Shown in pieces: positions 17,305-25,755 of a stretch of 64,000 bases of DNA. The notes under the pieces were generated by a model. It did not search any database. It was not told the DNA's origin and saw only the letters and a list, made by a program, of their open reading frames with translations. The DNA is from Chloroflexota bacterium (lineage in GTDB: Bacteria; Chloroflexota; Anaerolineae; Aggregatilineales; Ch27), in contig JAIOAT010000006.1 in the NCBI GenBank assembly GCA_019873685.1, positions 1 to 64,000 on the forward strand. Reading direction: 5' to 3'. Position 1 is the stretch's first letter, and the number at the start of each line of letters is the position of its first letter. Position numbers and translations under genes: made by a program.

Positions 17305-18434
17305 GCGGAAGCCTCCTGCCGGGCGACGGGGGCCGCTTCTGCCGCGCTGACCTGACGACGGGCCGACCGGCGGCGCACCCAGATTTCGCTGCTGACCACG
17401 AAGACCACCACCAGCCCCTGCAGGGCGATGATCGTCGCTGAGGGCACCTGCACCGTGCGCTGCATCCGGTCCGCGCCGACCAGCAGCGCCCCGAACAGGA
17501 TGGCCGAGGGCACCGCTCCGATCGGATGCAGCCGTCCGAAGAGCGCCACCACGATCCCGGAGAAACCGTAGCCGACGGCGAAACCTTCCACCATCCGGTG
17601 AGTGACCCCGGTGACTTCCACCGCGCCGGCCAGCCCGGCCAGCGCCCCGCTGAGGATCAGCGACAGGGCCAGGTAACGCGGCACCGAGATGCCAGCGTAG
17701 CGGGCAGCGTCGCGATTCTCGCCGACGGCGCGGATGCGGTAACCGATCGTCGTCCGCCACAGCAGGGCGTAGACAATCACCGCCATCGCCAGCGCTATAA
17801 ACAGGCCAATGTGAATCTGGGAGGGCGGAGCCAGCCGCCCCAGCCAGACATCTTCCGGCAGGGCGGAGGATTGTGGCACCCGTGTGCCCAGCTTGACCTG
17901 CTCCGGATCGATCATCGGGCCGCTGAGCAGGTAGATCAGGAGCTGGATGGCGATCTCGTTCATCATCACGGTGCTGAGAATCTCGTTGACGTCGAAGCGG
18001 GCTTTGAGGATGCCCGGCACCGCGCCCCAGATCGCCCCCGCTGCCGCGCCTACGATCAGCGTCAGGATGGCCAGCAGCCCGCCCGGCAGCCGCCCGGACA
18101 GCGCCAGCGAAAAGGCGGTGGCGCTGATCGCCCCGATGAACAGTTGCCCCTCCGCGCCGATGTTGATCATCCCGCCGCGGAAGGCGACACAGATGCCGAT
18201 GGCCACCAGCAGCAGCGGCGTGGCGCGGGTCAGCGTGCGGAACAGGCTGCGGTCGTCGCCAAAAGCGCCGTTGATCATCGCGCTGTAGGCTTCGATGGGG
18301 TTCTTGCCGAGGGCCAGGAGGATGATCGCGCCTACCGAAAGCGCCAGCAACACGGCGACCAGCGGGGCCAGGGCCGCCACCGGGTCGCCGCCCAATAAAC
18401 GGGTGAGCCTGGGTCGTGAGGACATAGGGGACAT
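17301..18434 (-). CDS. ABC transporter permease (YufP/BmpB-like)
   Basis: Second permease of the BMP-type transporter. RGGMINIGAEGQLFIGAI is the family signature, and IRAVGENRDAARYAGI is the coupling loop. About eight to ten membrane helices are predicted. It starts the operon permease-permease-binding protein (minus strand). In the usual order an ATPase with duplicated nucleotide-binding domains (YufO/NupO type) lies between binding protein and permeases, but none is present here. The C-terminus (about 345-377) is a charged cytoplasmic tail. The exact start may be 18434 or a codon nine bases further in. Confidence 0.88.
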   Translation of the reverse strand: MSPMSSRPRLTRLLGGDPVAALAPLVAVLLALSVGAIILLALGKNPIEAYSAMINGAFGDDRSLFRTLTRATPLLLVAIGICVAFRGGMINIGAEGQLFIGAISATAFSLALSGRLPGGLLAILTLIVGAAAGAIWGAVPGILKARFDVNEILSTVMMNEIAIQLLIYLLSGPMIDPEQVKLGTRVPQSSALPEDVWLGRLAPPSQIHIGLFIALAMAVIVYALLWRTTIGYRIRAVGENRDAARYAGISVPRYLALSLILSGALAGLAGAVEVTGVTHRMVEGFAVGYGFSGIVVALFGRLHPIGAVPSAILFGALLVGADRMQRTVQVPSATIIALQGLVVVFVVSSEIWVRRRSARRQVSAAEAAPVARQEASA

Positions 18435-18658
18435 AGGGGCCTCAAAGCCGTAGATGCGCTTCGCCTGTCTGACTTTAGTGTACCTGATACTGCCCTGTCA
18501 AGGAATTTGACTCCAGCCGAAGCCGGGAAGAACCGTCAGCAGCCCTGGCTGCCGCCCCGCCTGCAACTTCCGGCGGGCTGGCGCGTCTAACCAGGCAGCG
18601 CCATACTTCTGGCGCGGAGCAGTTCTCAAAGCCTATGTGACTCTGGAGGGATGACTTC

Positions 18659-19093
18659 ATGCGCACCATTCGCTGGTTCTTCCCGGCGTTGCTCATACTG
18701 ATCGCTGTCGCCGCCGGTTGTGGTTCCGCCGCCCCGCAGAGCGCCGATCTGCCCCGCTTAATCAGCCCGCAGGACGCCGCGGCGCGGCTGGCCGCGGATG
18801 AGCATGCCGTCCTGCTGGACGTCCGCACGCCGGAAGAGTGGGCCAACGATGGCCGTTCGCCGGACGCGATCCTGATCCCTCTGCAGGAGCTGGAAGCGCG
18901 GGTGAACGAGCTGGACAAGAACGACACCATCATCGTCATCTGCCGCAGCGGCAACCGCAGCCAGCCCGCCGCCGAATTCCTGCGTCAGCAGGGCTTCAGC
19001 CGGGTGACCGAGGTTGAGGGCGGGATGCGCGCCTGGGCCAGCCAGGGGCTGCCCATCGAGTGCGACGTGGCTACCTGCGCCCTGGCCCAGTAA
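18659..19093 (+). CDS. Exported rhodanese-domain protein, probable lipoprotein
   Basis: Single rhodanese domain of the sulfur-carrier class, placed outside the membrane by an N-terminal signal (about 1-20) ending AVAAGC, an acceptable lipobox. LLDVRTPEEW and the active loop CRSGNRS with Cys95 are intact, so persulfide transfer or thiol chemistry is possible. GGMRAWASQG closes the domain. Length (144) fits a one-domain rhodanese. TGGAGGG precedes ATG by about eight bases. The next gene starts 22 bases downstream with its own ribosome site, so the two may be co-transcribed without an obvious shared function. Confidence 0.85.
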   Translation: MRTIRWFFPALLILIAVAAGCGSAAPQSADLPRLISPQDAAARLAADEHAVLLDVRTPEEWANDGRSPDAILIPLQELEARVNELDKNDTIIVICRSGNRSQPAAEFLRQQGFSRVTEVEGGMRAWASQGLPIECDVATCALAQ

Positions 19094-19115
19094 GCGCCGG
19101 GCGCGAGGAGTAGCG

Positions 19116-20129
19116 ATGAACATCCTGATTCTGGGTGGGACGCGCTTCATCGGCGTGCCGGTGGTATGGCAGCTTCAGGCGGCGGGCCACCGTGTAGCCG
19201 TCTTCACGCGCGGGCGGAGCGACGCCCCGTTGCCGGATGGCGTGACGCGCCTGACCGGCGATATCGCCGCGCTGGACGAGGCACGGGACGCTTTTGCCGC
19301 CTTCGCGCCGGAGGTGATCCTGCACAATGTGATCCTCACGGCGGAGCACGCCGCCGCCCTGATGCGCGTCGGCAAAGGACTGGCGCGGCGCGTGGTCATG
19401 CTCAGCAGCCTGGATGTCTACCGCGCCTATGGCCGCCTGCATGGCTCGGAACCGGGGCCGCTGGAGGCGCTGCCGCTGACGGAGGACTCGCCCCTGCGGG
19501 AGCAACGTTACCCCTACCGGGCCACGGCCCCATCGCCGGATCACCCCTTCTACAACTACGACAAAATCCCCGCCGAGCAAATCGTGCTCGGCGATCCTGA
19601 TCTGCCGGGCACCGTCCTGCGCCTGCCGATGGTGATCGGCCCGCGCGACTACCAGCGCCGCCTGTTGCCCTTCCTGAAGCCGATGCTGGATGGGCGGCCA
19701 GCCATCGTCATGGCGGCCAGCTACGCCGCCTGGCGCTCCACCTATGGCTATGTGGACAACGTGGCGGCGGCGATTGCCCTGGCCTGCACCGATGAACGCG
19801 CCGCCGGGAGAGTCTACAACGTCGCTGACGCCAGCCCGACTATCCACGAACTGGCCGGGCTGGTGGCGGAGGCAGCCGGCTGGACAGGACGCCTGGTCAT
19901 CCGCCCGGACGAAACGCTCCCGCCGGAACTGCGCCCGGAAGCCAACCTCAGCCAGCACCTGGTAGCCTCGGCGGCGCGTCTGGCCGCCGAACTGGGCTAC
20001 CGCCCGCCCGTGCCGCTGGCGGAAGCTATCCGGCGGACGGTGGCCTGGGAGCGCGACAACCCGCCCGCTTCCCTGCCGGAGGGCCTGCTCCACTATGAGG
20101 CCGAGGACGAAGTCCTGCGCGGTCTGTAA
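19116..20129 (+). CDS. NAD(P)-dependent epimerase/dehydratase-like protein (extended SDR)
   Basis: Rossmann-fold protein with NILILGGTRFIGVPVV, the glycine-rich dinucleotide loop of the extended SDR/epimerase family. LSSLDVYRAYG supplies the Ser region. FYNYDKIPAEQ takes the place of the usual YxxxK, giving YDK with shorter spacing, so catalysis may be altered. YGYVDNVAAAIALA and YNVADASPTIHELA are the typical substrate-side motifs. GAGGAG (19105-19110) fixes ATG 19116; the frame runs further upstream inside the rhodanese gene. The substrate is unknown. Confidence 0.82.
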   Translation: MNILILGGTRFIGVPVVWQLQAAGHRVAVFTRGRSDAPLPDGVTRLTGDIAALDEARDAFAAFAPEVILHNVILTAEHAAALMRVGKGLARRVVMLSSLDVYRAYGRLHGSEPGPLEALPLTEDSPLREQRYPYRATAPSPDHPFYNYDKIPAEQIVLGDPDLPGTVLRLPMVIGPRDYQRRLLPFLKPMLDGRPAIVMAASYAAWRSTYGYVDNVAAAIALACTDERAAGRVYNVADASPTIHELAGLVAEAAGWTGRLVIRPDETLPPELRPEANLSQHLVASAARLAAELGYRPPVPLAEAIRRTVAWERDNPPASLPEGLLHYEAEDEVLRGL

Positions 20130-20172
20130 GCGGGCGCACCGCCCGGGCAACTATCTGCCGCCCGGCCTGGTC

Positions 20173-20178
20173 TATAAT
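20173..20178 (+). promoter_or_regulatory. -10 element TATAAT for the Mth938-like gene
   Basis: TATAAT at 20173-20178, 35 bases before ATG 20213, with no clear -35. It makes an in-frame ATG at 20177 unlikely as start, because that lies inside the -10. Confidence 0.45.
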
Positions 20179-20212
20179 GAAGGCAACGGAAGCGGCAATT
20201 CCGGAGGCGGCC

Positions 20213-20566
20213 ATGAAAGCCAGACTGGTCAAATTCGGGGAGATCCGGGTCGAAGGGCGCACCTACGACTATGACATCGTGATCACCGCTGGCGTGGTCA
20301 GCAAGCGGCGCAAGAAACCCTCCAAACCGTTCCGCGACCAGTACAACCACACCCCCCTCTCAGCCCAGGAGGACATCCCCTGGGGCGGCAGGCGGTTGAT
20401 CATCGGCACCGGCGCGGAGGGCAGGCTGCCGATCATGCCGGAGGTCTACGCGGAGGCGGCGCAGCGCGGCATTAAGATCGTGGCTGTGCCCACCGGGGAA
20501 GCCTGTGAGTTGCTGCGCGAGATGGAAGCGACCGACGTGCACGCCATCCTGCACGTCACCTGCTGA
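20213..20566 (+). CDS. Mth938-like domain protein (DUF498)
   Basis: A 117-residue cytoplasmic protein of the Mth938/NDUFAF3-like fold. LVKFGEIRVEGRTYDYDIVI starts the domain; RLIIGTGAEGRLP and GIKIVAVPTGEACELL are the conserved glycine-rich strands. The biochemical role of bacterial members is unknown; a eukaryotic relative assists complex I assembly. ATG 20213 follows GGAGGCGGCC. The stop abuts the ATG of the next gene (TGAATG), suggesting coupling. Confidence 0.8.
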   Translation: MKARLVKFGEIRVEGRTYDYDIVITAGVVSKRRKKPSKPFRDQYNHTPLSAQEDIPWGGRRLIIGTGAEGRLPIMPEVYAEAAQRGIKIVAVPTGEACELLREMEATDVHAILHVTC

Positions 20567-22990
20567 ATGGGGCGGGCCATGGCGGCACTGCTGGGCATGG
20601 GGTTGCTTTCCGCGGCGGCGCTGCTGCTGCAGGTGGCGCTGACCCGCGTCTTTTCCATCGCCCAGTTTTACCATTTCGCCTTCCTGGTGATCAGCCTGGC
20701 CCTGCTGGGCTTCGGGGCCAGTGGGTCGCTGCTGGCGCTGTGGCCGGGCCTGCGCCGCCCGGAGCGCGGAGCGTGGCACGCGCTGGGTTTCGCCCTCAGC
20801 AGCGTCGCCGCTTACCTGTTCGTCAACCTCCTGCCCTTTGATTCGTACAGCATCGCCTGGGATCGGGCGCAGGTAGCCCTGCTGGCGGCTAACCTGCTGG
20901 CGCTGGCCGTGCCCTTCGCCTTCGCCGGGGCGCTGATCGCCGCCCTGCTCAGCGCGGAAGCCGCCCGCGCCGGGCGGATCTACAGCGCCAACCTGGTCGG
21001 CTCGGCGGCGGGGGCAGCGCTGGCCCCGCTGCTGATCGGCGCACTGGGCAGTGAGCGGGCCGTCCTGCTGGGCGCGGCGCTGGGGGCGGTTGCGGCGCTT
21101 ATCCTGGCGGAACGCCGGCGGCGCGCCCTGCGGGTTGCCTCCTGGGGGGCGCTGGCCACTATCCTGCTGCTGATGGTGGCGCTCCCGGCCCCACTACAAA
21201 TCCACCCCTCCCCCTACAAGCGGCTCAGCCAGTTCCGCCTGAACCCGGACGCTACGATCGCCGCCACGCGCCAGAACGCCTACGCCCGGCTGGATATCGT
21301 CGTCAGCCCGACGATTCATGTTGCGCCGGGCCTCAGCCTGACCTACATCGGCAACCTGCCGCCGCAGACCGGCCTGTTGATCGATGGGGACGCCCTGCTG
21401 CCGGTCATGGAGACGCACGGCGCACCGCTGGCGCTGGCCCGCGCCCTGCCAACCGCGCCCGCCTATGCCCTGCGCCCCGGCGCCAGCGTCGTCGTGCTCG
21501 GCTCCGGCGGCAATATGGAGACCTGGGCGGCGCTGGCGAATGGCGCACGGGCGGTGACGGTTGTCGAGCCGAACCGCCTGATCTACGACGCGCTGACAGG
21601 CGACCTGCGCGGCGTAGCCGGGATCGCCGGCTACCCGCATGTGGACATCCTCCACCGCGAGATCCGCACCTTTGCCCAGGAACGGCCCGCCCGTTATGAC
21701 GTGGCCGTGCTGACGCTGGCCGACAACTACCGCCCGATCACCTCCGGCGCGTTCACCCTGACCGAGAACTACACGCTGACCGTCGAAGCCTTCCGCGCTT
21801 ACCTGGACCTGCTCAATCCGGACGGCCTGCTGGTCTTCAGCCGCTGGCTGCAATCGCCGCCCAGCGAGACTCCGCGCGCCCTGGCGCTTGTGCTGGAGGC
21901 GCTGGCTGATCGCGTCCCCGATCCGCGCGACCACATCTTCGTTTTCCGCTCCTTCCAGACGGCGACCTTTCTCGTCAAACCGACGCCATTCACGGCGGCG
22001 GAGGTTGAGGCGCTGCTGGACGCCATCGAGCGCCTGCGCTACGACCTGATTCTGGCCCCGGATATACCCGCTCTGGCGGAACGGATGGCCGGGCTGGTCA
22101 ACCGCTTCGCCCGGCTGGAGACGCCGATCTACCACGAGACGCTCACCGCCCTGGCGGACGCGCCCGACCGGGCGGCTTTCTACGCCGCCTACGACTTCGA
22201 CATCCGCCCGCCCACCGACGATCACCCGTTCTTCTTCCACTTTTTCCGCTGGCGGCAAACGCCGGAAGTGCTGCAAAATCTGGGGACGCGCTGGCAGCCG
22301 TTCGGGGGGAGCGGGTTCTTCGTCCTGCTGGCGTTGCTGATCTTCGCCGTGGTGGCGGCCCTGCTCCTGGTGCTGGTCCCGGTGGGGCTGCGGGCGCAGT
22401 TGCGGGCCCGCTTCCGGGCGGCGCTGCACGGGGCGGGGCGTGGGCGGGCGCTGCGCGTTGCCGCCTATTTCGCCGCGATCGGGCTGGCCTACCTGCTGGT
22501 GGAGGTCGCCCTGATCCAGGCATACATGCTGACGCTGGGCCAGCCGACGCTGGCCGTAGCGGTCGTGATCGGGGCGCTGTTGCTGTGGTCAGGCGTCGGG
22601 AGCGCCCGGCTGGGCCAGCGGGCCGGGCGAGGGTGGATTGCGGCGCTGGCCGCCATCATTGCCGTGACCCCGTTGATCGTCCGGCTGCTGACGCCGCTGC
22701 TCTTGCCGCTGCCCCTGGCGCTGCGCGCCGCGGCGGTGATCGCCCTGATCGCGCCAGCGGGCCTGCTGATGGGCGTGCCCTTCCCGCGCGGGATCGCCGC
22801 CCTGCGCGGCACGCCGGATCTGGTGCCGTGGGCCTGGGCGGTCAATGGCGGGGCGTCGGTGATCAGCGCCGTGCTGGCCGTGATCATCGCCCTGTCGTGG
22901 GGGTTCACAGCAGTGTTGCTTGGCGGCGGCGGGCTGTACCTGCTGGCGGCAGTGCTGGCTGATTCAGAGCGGAAGGAAGGTGAAGGATGA
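20567..22990 (+). CDS. Membrane-embedded spermidine-synthase-like protein
   Basis: An 807-residue protein. Residues about 1-215 hold some six to seven hydrophobic helices, and about 580-800 another six to eight. Between them is a soluble methyltransferase-like fold related to polyamine aminopropyltransferases: VVVLGSGGNMETWAAL (SAM/dcSAM loop), VEPNRLIYDA, and a DVAVL strand. The usual GGGDG becomes GSGGN, and the catalytic Asp of spermidine synthase is not clearly present, so polyamine synthesis is doubtful. Such triple-part proteins are known in several phyla, without an agreed function. It is coupled upstream (TGAATG) and downstream (ATGA overlap). Confidence 0.75.
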   Translation: MGRAMAALLGMGLLSAAALLLQVALTRVFSIAQFYHFAFLVISLALLGFGASGSLLALWPGLRRPERGAWHALGFALSSVAAYLFVNLLPFDSYSIAWDRAQVALLAANLLALAVPFAFAGALIAALLSAEAARAGRIYSANLVGSAAGAALAPLLIGALGSERAVLLGAALGAVAALILAERRRRALRVASWGALATILLLMVALPAPLQIHPSPYKRLSQFRLNPDATIAATRQNAYARLDIVVSPTIHVAPGLSLTYIGNLPPQTGLLIDGDALLPVMETHGAPLALARALPTAPAYALRPGASVVVLGSGGNMETWAALANGARAVTVVEPNRLIYDALTGDLRGVAGIAGYPHVDILHREIRTFAQERPARYDVAVLTLADNYRPITSGAFTLTENYTLTVEAFRAYLDLLNPDGLLVFSRWLQSPPSETPRALALVLEALADRVPDPRDHIFVFRSFQTATFLVKPTPFTAAEVEALLDAIERLRYDLILAPDIPALAERMAGLVNRFARLETPIYHETLTALADAPDRAAFYAAYDFDIRPPTDDHPFFFHFFRWRQTPEVLQNLGTRWQPFGGSGFFVLLALLIFAVVAALLLVLVPVGLRAQLRARFRAALHGAGRGRALRVAAYFAAIGLAYLLVEVALIQAYMLTLGQPTLAVAVVIGALLLWSGVGSARLGQRAGRGWIAALAAIIAVTPLIVRLLTPLLLPLPLALRAAAVIALIAPAGLLMGVPFPRGIAALRGTPDLVPWAWAVNGGASVISAVLAVIIALSWGFTAVLLGGGGLYLLAAVLADSERKEGEG

Positions 22991-23496
22991 TCCGTCTGTT
23001 ACGCAGCGGGCCGCTGGCCGTCCTGCTCTCGCTGGTTCTGCTGGTGATCCTGGTCGTGGTACTGGTGGACGGCGCGTATAGCCTGCTGACACGCCCGCAG
23101 TACGTGACGGTCGAACTCCCTCTGCCGGGGGGCGAAGCCTGGGGGCCCGCCCAGACCGCCCGCGCGACCTTCAACGAGGGGGCGGCTGCGCTGGACGTGC
23201 GCTGGCAGGCAGCGACGCTGACCGGCGGGACAAGCTGGGAAGAAGCTCTGACGACCTTCCGCGATGCCCTGGCTAGCCAGAACTGGGCGCCGCTGGCCGC
23301 GCCCCCGGCTATCGATCCCTGCCCGGCTGTCCTGGAGGAGCTGGGGATGGACGGCGCGGAGACGACCTGCTTCGGCCCGGCGGATCACGACCGCCCGGAT
23401 CGCCAGCCGCCGCTGGTCTGCGTGGCCGGGGAAGCGACTGGCGACGGCCTGCGCGTGGCGCTGATCACGGCCTCCGCTCCCCATGCCAACTGGTAA
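22987..23496 (+). CDS. Membrane-anchored protein of unknown function
   Basis: A 169-residue hypothetical protein with one N-terminal helix (LAVLLSLVLLVILVVVLVDG, about 11-30) and a soluble, probably external domain. Two Cys pairs (CPAVLEELG, TTCFG, LVCVAG) could form disulfides. It overlaps the membrane spermidine-synthase-like gene by ATGA, so it is most likely made with it and may be its partner. No family recognised. It ends seven bases before a convergent gene. Confidence 0.65.
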   Translation: MIRLLRSGPLAVLLSLVLLVILVVVLVDGAYSLLTRPQYVTVELPLPGGEAWGPAQTARATFNEGAAALDVRWQAATLTGGTSWEEALTTFRDALASQNWAPLAAPPAIDPCPAVLEELGMDGAETTCFGPADHDRPDRQPPLVCVAGEATGDGLRVALITASAPHANW

Positions 23497-23502
23497 CCCC
23501 TA

Positions 23503-24327
23503 TCAGGGCCAGACGCCGTCCGGCGGCGTGCGGGTCAGCGCCGATTCGATCACCCGCCGATCGATCCCGAAGATGCCGCTGAGCAATTGCGGCAGCGGAC
23601 GGGCCGCCGTGACCGCCAGGTGCACCGGTTCCTCCCGTCCAACGGTGCGCCGCACCAGTCCCTTGTCCTCGCTGTAGCGCCAGAACTGCCCGCCGCGCAG
23701 CTTCTGGATGATCACCTCGTCCAGGAAGAGGCCGTCCGGCGCATGGTCGCGCAGCAGCCGGGCGTGAAAGCGCTCCGGATCGACCGGCGCGCCGTTGACC
23801 CAGAAGGAAATCTGCTCAAACTGGCGGCTGGTGCGCCTGACCAGCCAGCGATCGGCGGCCACCGGCGTAGCATGATAGTCGTAGACTGGCGTGGCGACGG
23901 ATGTGCTGACTTCCGGGTCGAGCGGCAGGGCCGCCGGGATCGGGTAGCCGACATCGGCCACATAGCGCATCCCGTCCAGCGTGACGATCAGGGCGCAGTG
24001 CGGCTCGATCGTCTTGGTGGTCATGTCGCACAGGGCCAGCGTGCTGTGGAAGCCGATCGCATCCAGTACGGCCTTGAGCGCCAGGTTGCTCTCAAAGCAC
24101 GTCCCGCCGGTTCCCAGCCGCAGCGCATCGGCGAAGAACGCTTCCGGCAGTCGGGCGTAGTCAGCGGGCGCGCCGGGCCGCTGGTGGCGGGCGATACGGG
24201 AGGCCGATTCCCAGGGGATATGCGTGGCCCAGGCCAGCAGCAGACGGTTGAGATCGGGCAGCGTCGGCGCAGGCGGCGCGTCGTTGAGGTGCAGATGAGT
24301 CAGGATGGCGGGCAGGGGCAGGGACAT
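23503..24327 (-). CDS. Arylamine N-acetyltransferase
   Basis: Acetyl-CoA:arylamine N-acetyltransferase, a cytoplasmic ping-pong enzyme for aromatic amines, hydrazines or unknown natural acyl acceptors. The papain-like triad is complete: Cys77 in GTGGTCFE, His110 in PHCAL, Asp125 in VADVGYP. IPWES near residue 38 and the C-terminal third domain give the normal length (274). No polyketide or ansamycin genes, where NATs often occur, are nearby. It is followed on the same strand by a GNAT gene 40 bases upstream of its start, perhaps one transcript. Confidence 0.92.
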   Translation of the reverse strand: MSLPLPAILTHLHLNDAPPAPTLPDLNRLLLAWATHIPWESASRIARHQRPGAPADYARLPEAFFADALRLGTGGTCFESNLALKAVLDAIGFHSTLALCDMTTKTIEPHCALIVTLDGMRYVADVGYPIPAALPLDPEVSTSVATPVYDYHATPVAADRWLVRRTSRQFEQISFWVNGAPVDPERFHARLLRDHAPDGLFLDEVIIQKLRGGQFWRYSEDKGLVRRTVGREEPVHLAVTAARPLPQLLSGIFGIDRRVIESALTRTPPDGVWP

Positions 24328-24366
24328 GGCAGGGCATCTCCCGACCGGACAGCTGATCAGGAACGG

Positions 24367-24825
24367 CTACACATCCTCGCGGTCGCGCTTGGTAAAGTAG
24401 ATCACGCCCTCAAAGCGGCTATAGCCAGCCTTCTCAAAGAGGGCGATGCTGGCCTCGTTCCAGGCTTCGACATGGGCGGCCAGGACGTGCAGACCGCGCT
24501 CGTCGCGCAACACGCGCTCGCATTCCCGGATCAGGCGCAGGCCCAGCCCGCGCCGCCGATAGTCAGGATGGACAGCCAGCCGGTTGATCCAGCCACGGCG
24601 GCTGTCGGTGGTAGCCAGCGCTACGCCTACCAACCGCTTCGGCCCATCCTCTGGCCCTGCCTCCAGGCCGATCGCTACCTGGCAGCCAGAGGCGAGCTGG
24701 GCGGCAAACTCCTCCCGCGAGTCGCGGCCTACCGGGCGGATGTGCAACCCGGCGGCTTCCCACAGGGCGCGCACGGCGTCATAGTCGGCAGCGGTCAGGA
24801 TACGGACGGTGATGGTGTCGGTCAT
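24367..24825 (-). CDS. GNAT-family N-acetyltransferase
   Basis: A 152-residue single GNAT domain. RILTAADYDAVRALWEAAG opens the fold. LAVHPDYRRRGLGLRLIRE is the acetyl-CoA loop (R-x-x-G-x-G), and EASIALFEKAGYSRFEGVI closes it. The catalytic base and substrate cannot be told. ATG 24825 is preferred; the longer frame adds 15 non-conserved residues. It lies between nuoE and the NAT gene, all on the minus strand. Confidence 0.85.
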   Translation of the reverse strand: MTDTITVRILTAADYDAVRALWEAAGLHIRPVGRDSREEFAAQLASGCQVAIGLEAGPEDGPKRLVGVALATTDSRRGWINRLAVHPDYRRRGLGLRLIRECERVLRDERGLHVLAAHVEAWNEASIALFEKAGYSRFEGVIYFTKRDREDV

Positions 24826-24912
24826 CGGTCTGCAAGACCCCTGAATCAGCAGGGGCGTAGCAAAGATCATACGCCCCTGGCGCTGATGTCGATGGCAACC
24901 CGGTGGGGAGGT

Positions 24913-25440
24913 TTACCCGGCGTCGCCGTCGCCGGATGGCTGCCCGGCGCTGGCTGCCGCTTCCGCGGCTGCGGCGGCCCGCCAGCCCGCGATCAGTTCG
25001 CGGATCACGGCCATGTCCAGGTTCTCATAGTAATGGAAGTTGCACTGCAGCACCGGCGCTTTGTCACAGGCGGCCAGGCACATCACCCGTTCTACCGTGA
25101 ACAGGCCGTCAGCGGTTGTGCCGCCGTCTTCCACGCCCAGCTCGGCCAGCAGCTTCTGGTAGAACTCCTCCGCGCCGCGCAGGGCGCAGGGCAGATCGGT
25201 GCAGACCTGGAGCCAGTACTTGCCCTTCGGCTCCTCGCGGAACATGGTGTAGAAACCGGCGATGGAGCGCACCTGGGTGGGGTCCACGCCGATCAACTCG
25301 CCGATCTCCACCAGCGCCCCGTCGGTGATGTAGCCATATTCCTCCTGCGCCAGGTAAAGCAGGGGCATCACCGCCGAACGACGATCAGGGTACTTGGCAA
25401 AGATCGCTTCGATGCGATCGGGATATTTCTCTTTGAGCAT
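24913..25440 (-). CDS. nuoE: NADH:quinone oxidoreductase subunit E-like [2Fe-2S] protein
   Basis: Thioredoxin-like ferredoxin that holds the N1a-type 2Fe-2S cluster next to the FMN subunit of complex I or of formate/NAD-reducing hydrogenases. Ligands are visible as CTDLPC (C-x4-C) and CLAAC (C-x3-C). The N-terminal helical domain (YPDRRSAVMPLLYLAQEEYG) is typical. The last 20 residues are an Ala/Gly-rich extension. The partner genes nuoF and nuoG are not adjacent on either side, which is unusual. A possible -10 (TATAGT, 25486-25491 reversed) lies about 45 bases upstream, and a DnaA-box array 200-290 bases upstream. Confidence 0.88.
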   Translation of the reverse strand: MLKEKYPDRIEAIFAKYPDRRSAVMPLLYLAQEEYGYITDGALVEIGELIGVDPTQVRSIAGFYTMFREEPKGKYWLQVCTDLPCALRGAEEFYQKLLAELGVEDGGTTADGLFTVERVMCLAACDKAPVLQCNFHYYENLDMAVIRELIAGWRAAAAAEAAASAGQPSGDGDAG

Positions 25441-25637
25441 GAGCGCGCATCACCTCTTGAATTGCGTGGCCGGGCACTGGAGCAAACTATAACACATCGC
25501 GCCTGCTCCGCCAGCGGTGATAGTGTATCGAATTCGGTTGAAATGCGAACTGGCTGTGCACTGCGATTCATCCCCATTGCGCTACGCGCGGATTCCCCCA
25601 TCGCCGAATAATGGGGGGAACACGGGCCGGGACTGCC

Positions 25638-25730
25638 TGTGGATAAGCGGGCGGAACGCTGTGGATAAGGCGGGCGGAAGTTGTGGATGGCTGGGGATGG
25701 GCGGGTGGATAAGCGGACGAGTTATCCACA
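25638..25730. promoter_or_regulatory. DnaA-box array: four direct boxes in 22-bp register plus one inverted
   Basis: 9-mers at 25638-25646 (TGTGGATAA), 25660-25668 (TGTGGATAA), 25682-25690 (TGTGGATGG) and 25704-25712 (GGTGGATAA) begin exactly 22 bases apart, two helical turns. A perfect inverted box TTATCCACA is at 25722-25730. The boxes sit in a degenerate 22-bp tandem repeat, like plasmid iterons. TTATCCACA is the established DnaA consensus. Three of the five are exact. It could be part of a replication origin, a DnaA-titration site or a DnaA-controlled promoter for nuoE. Which of these is not decidable from this window; no dnaA, dnaN or rep gene is present. Confidence 0.75.
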
Positions 25731-25755
25731 GGTAGTCTGGCTAACCCTGCGGACG

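Noticed and set aside
18477-18501. TTGACA-containing promoter upstream of the BMP permease operon
   Set aside because: TTGACA is present on the minus strand at 18496-18501, but the best -10 (TACACT) is only 13 bases away and the 17-base position reads CTAAAG. Too weak to annotate.
23587-25611. 674-codon plus-strand frame
   Set aside because: Runs antisense through the NAT, GNAT and nuoE genes, all with intact motifs on the minus strand.
25638-25730. Calling this region oriC outright
   Set aside because: No dnaA, dnaN, gyrB or rpmH nearby, no change of gene orientation around it, and no skew computed. Kept as a DnaA-box array only.
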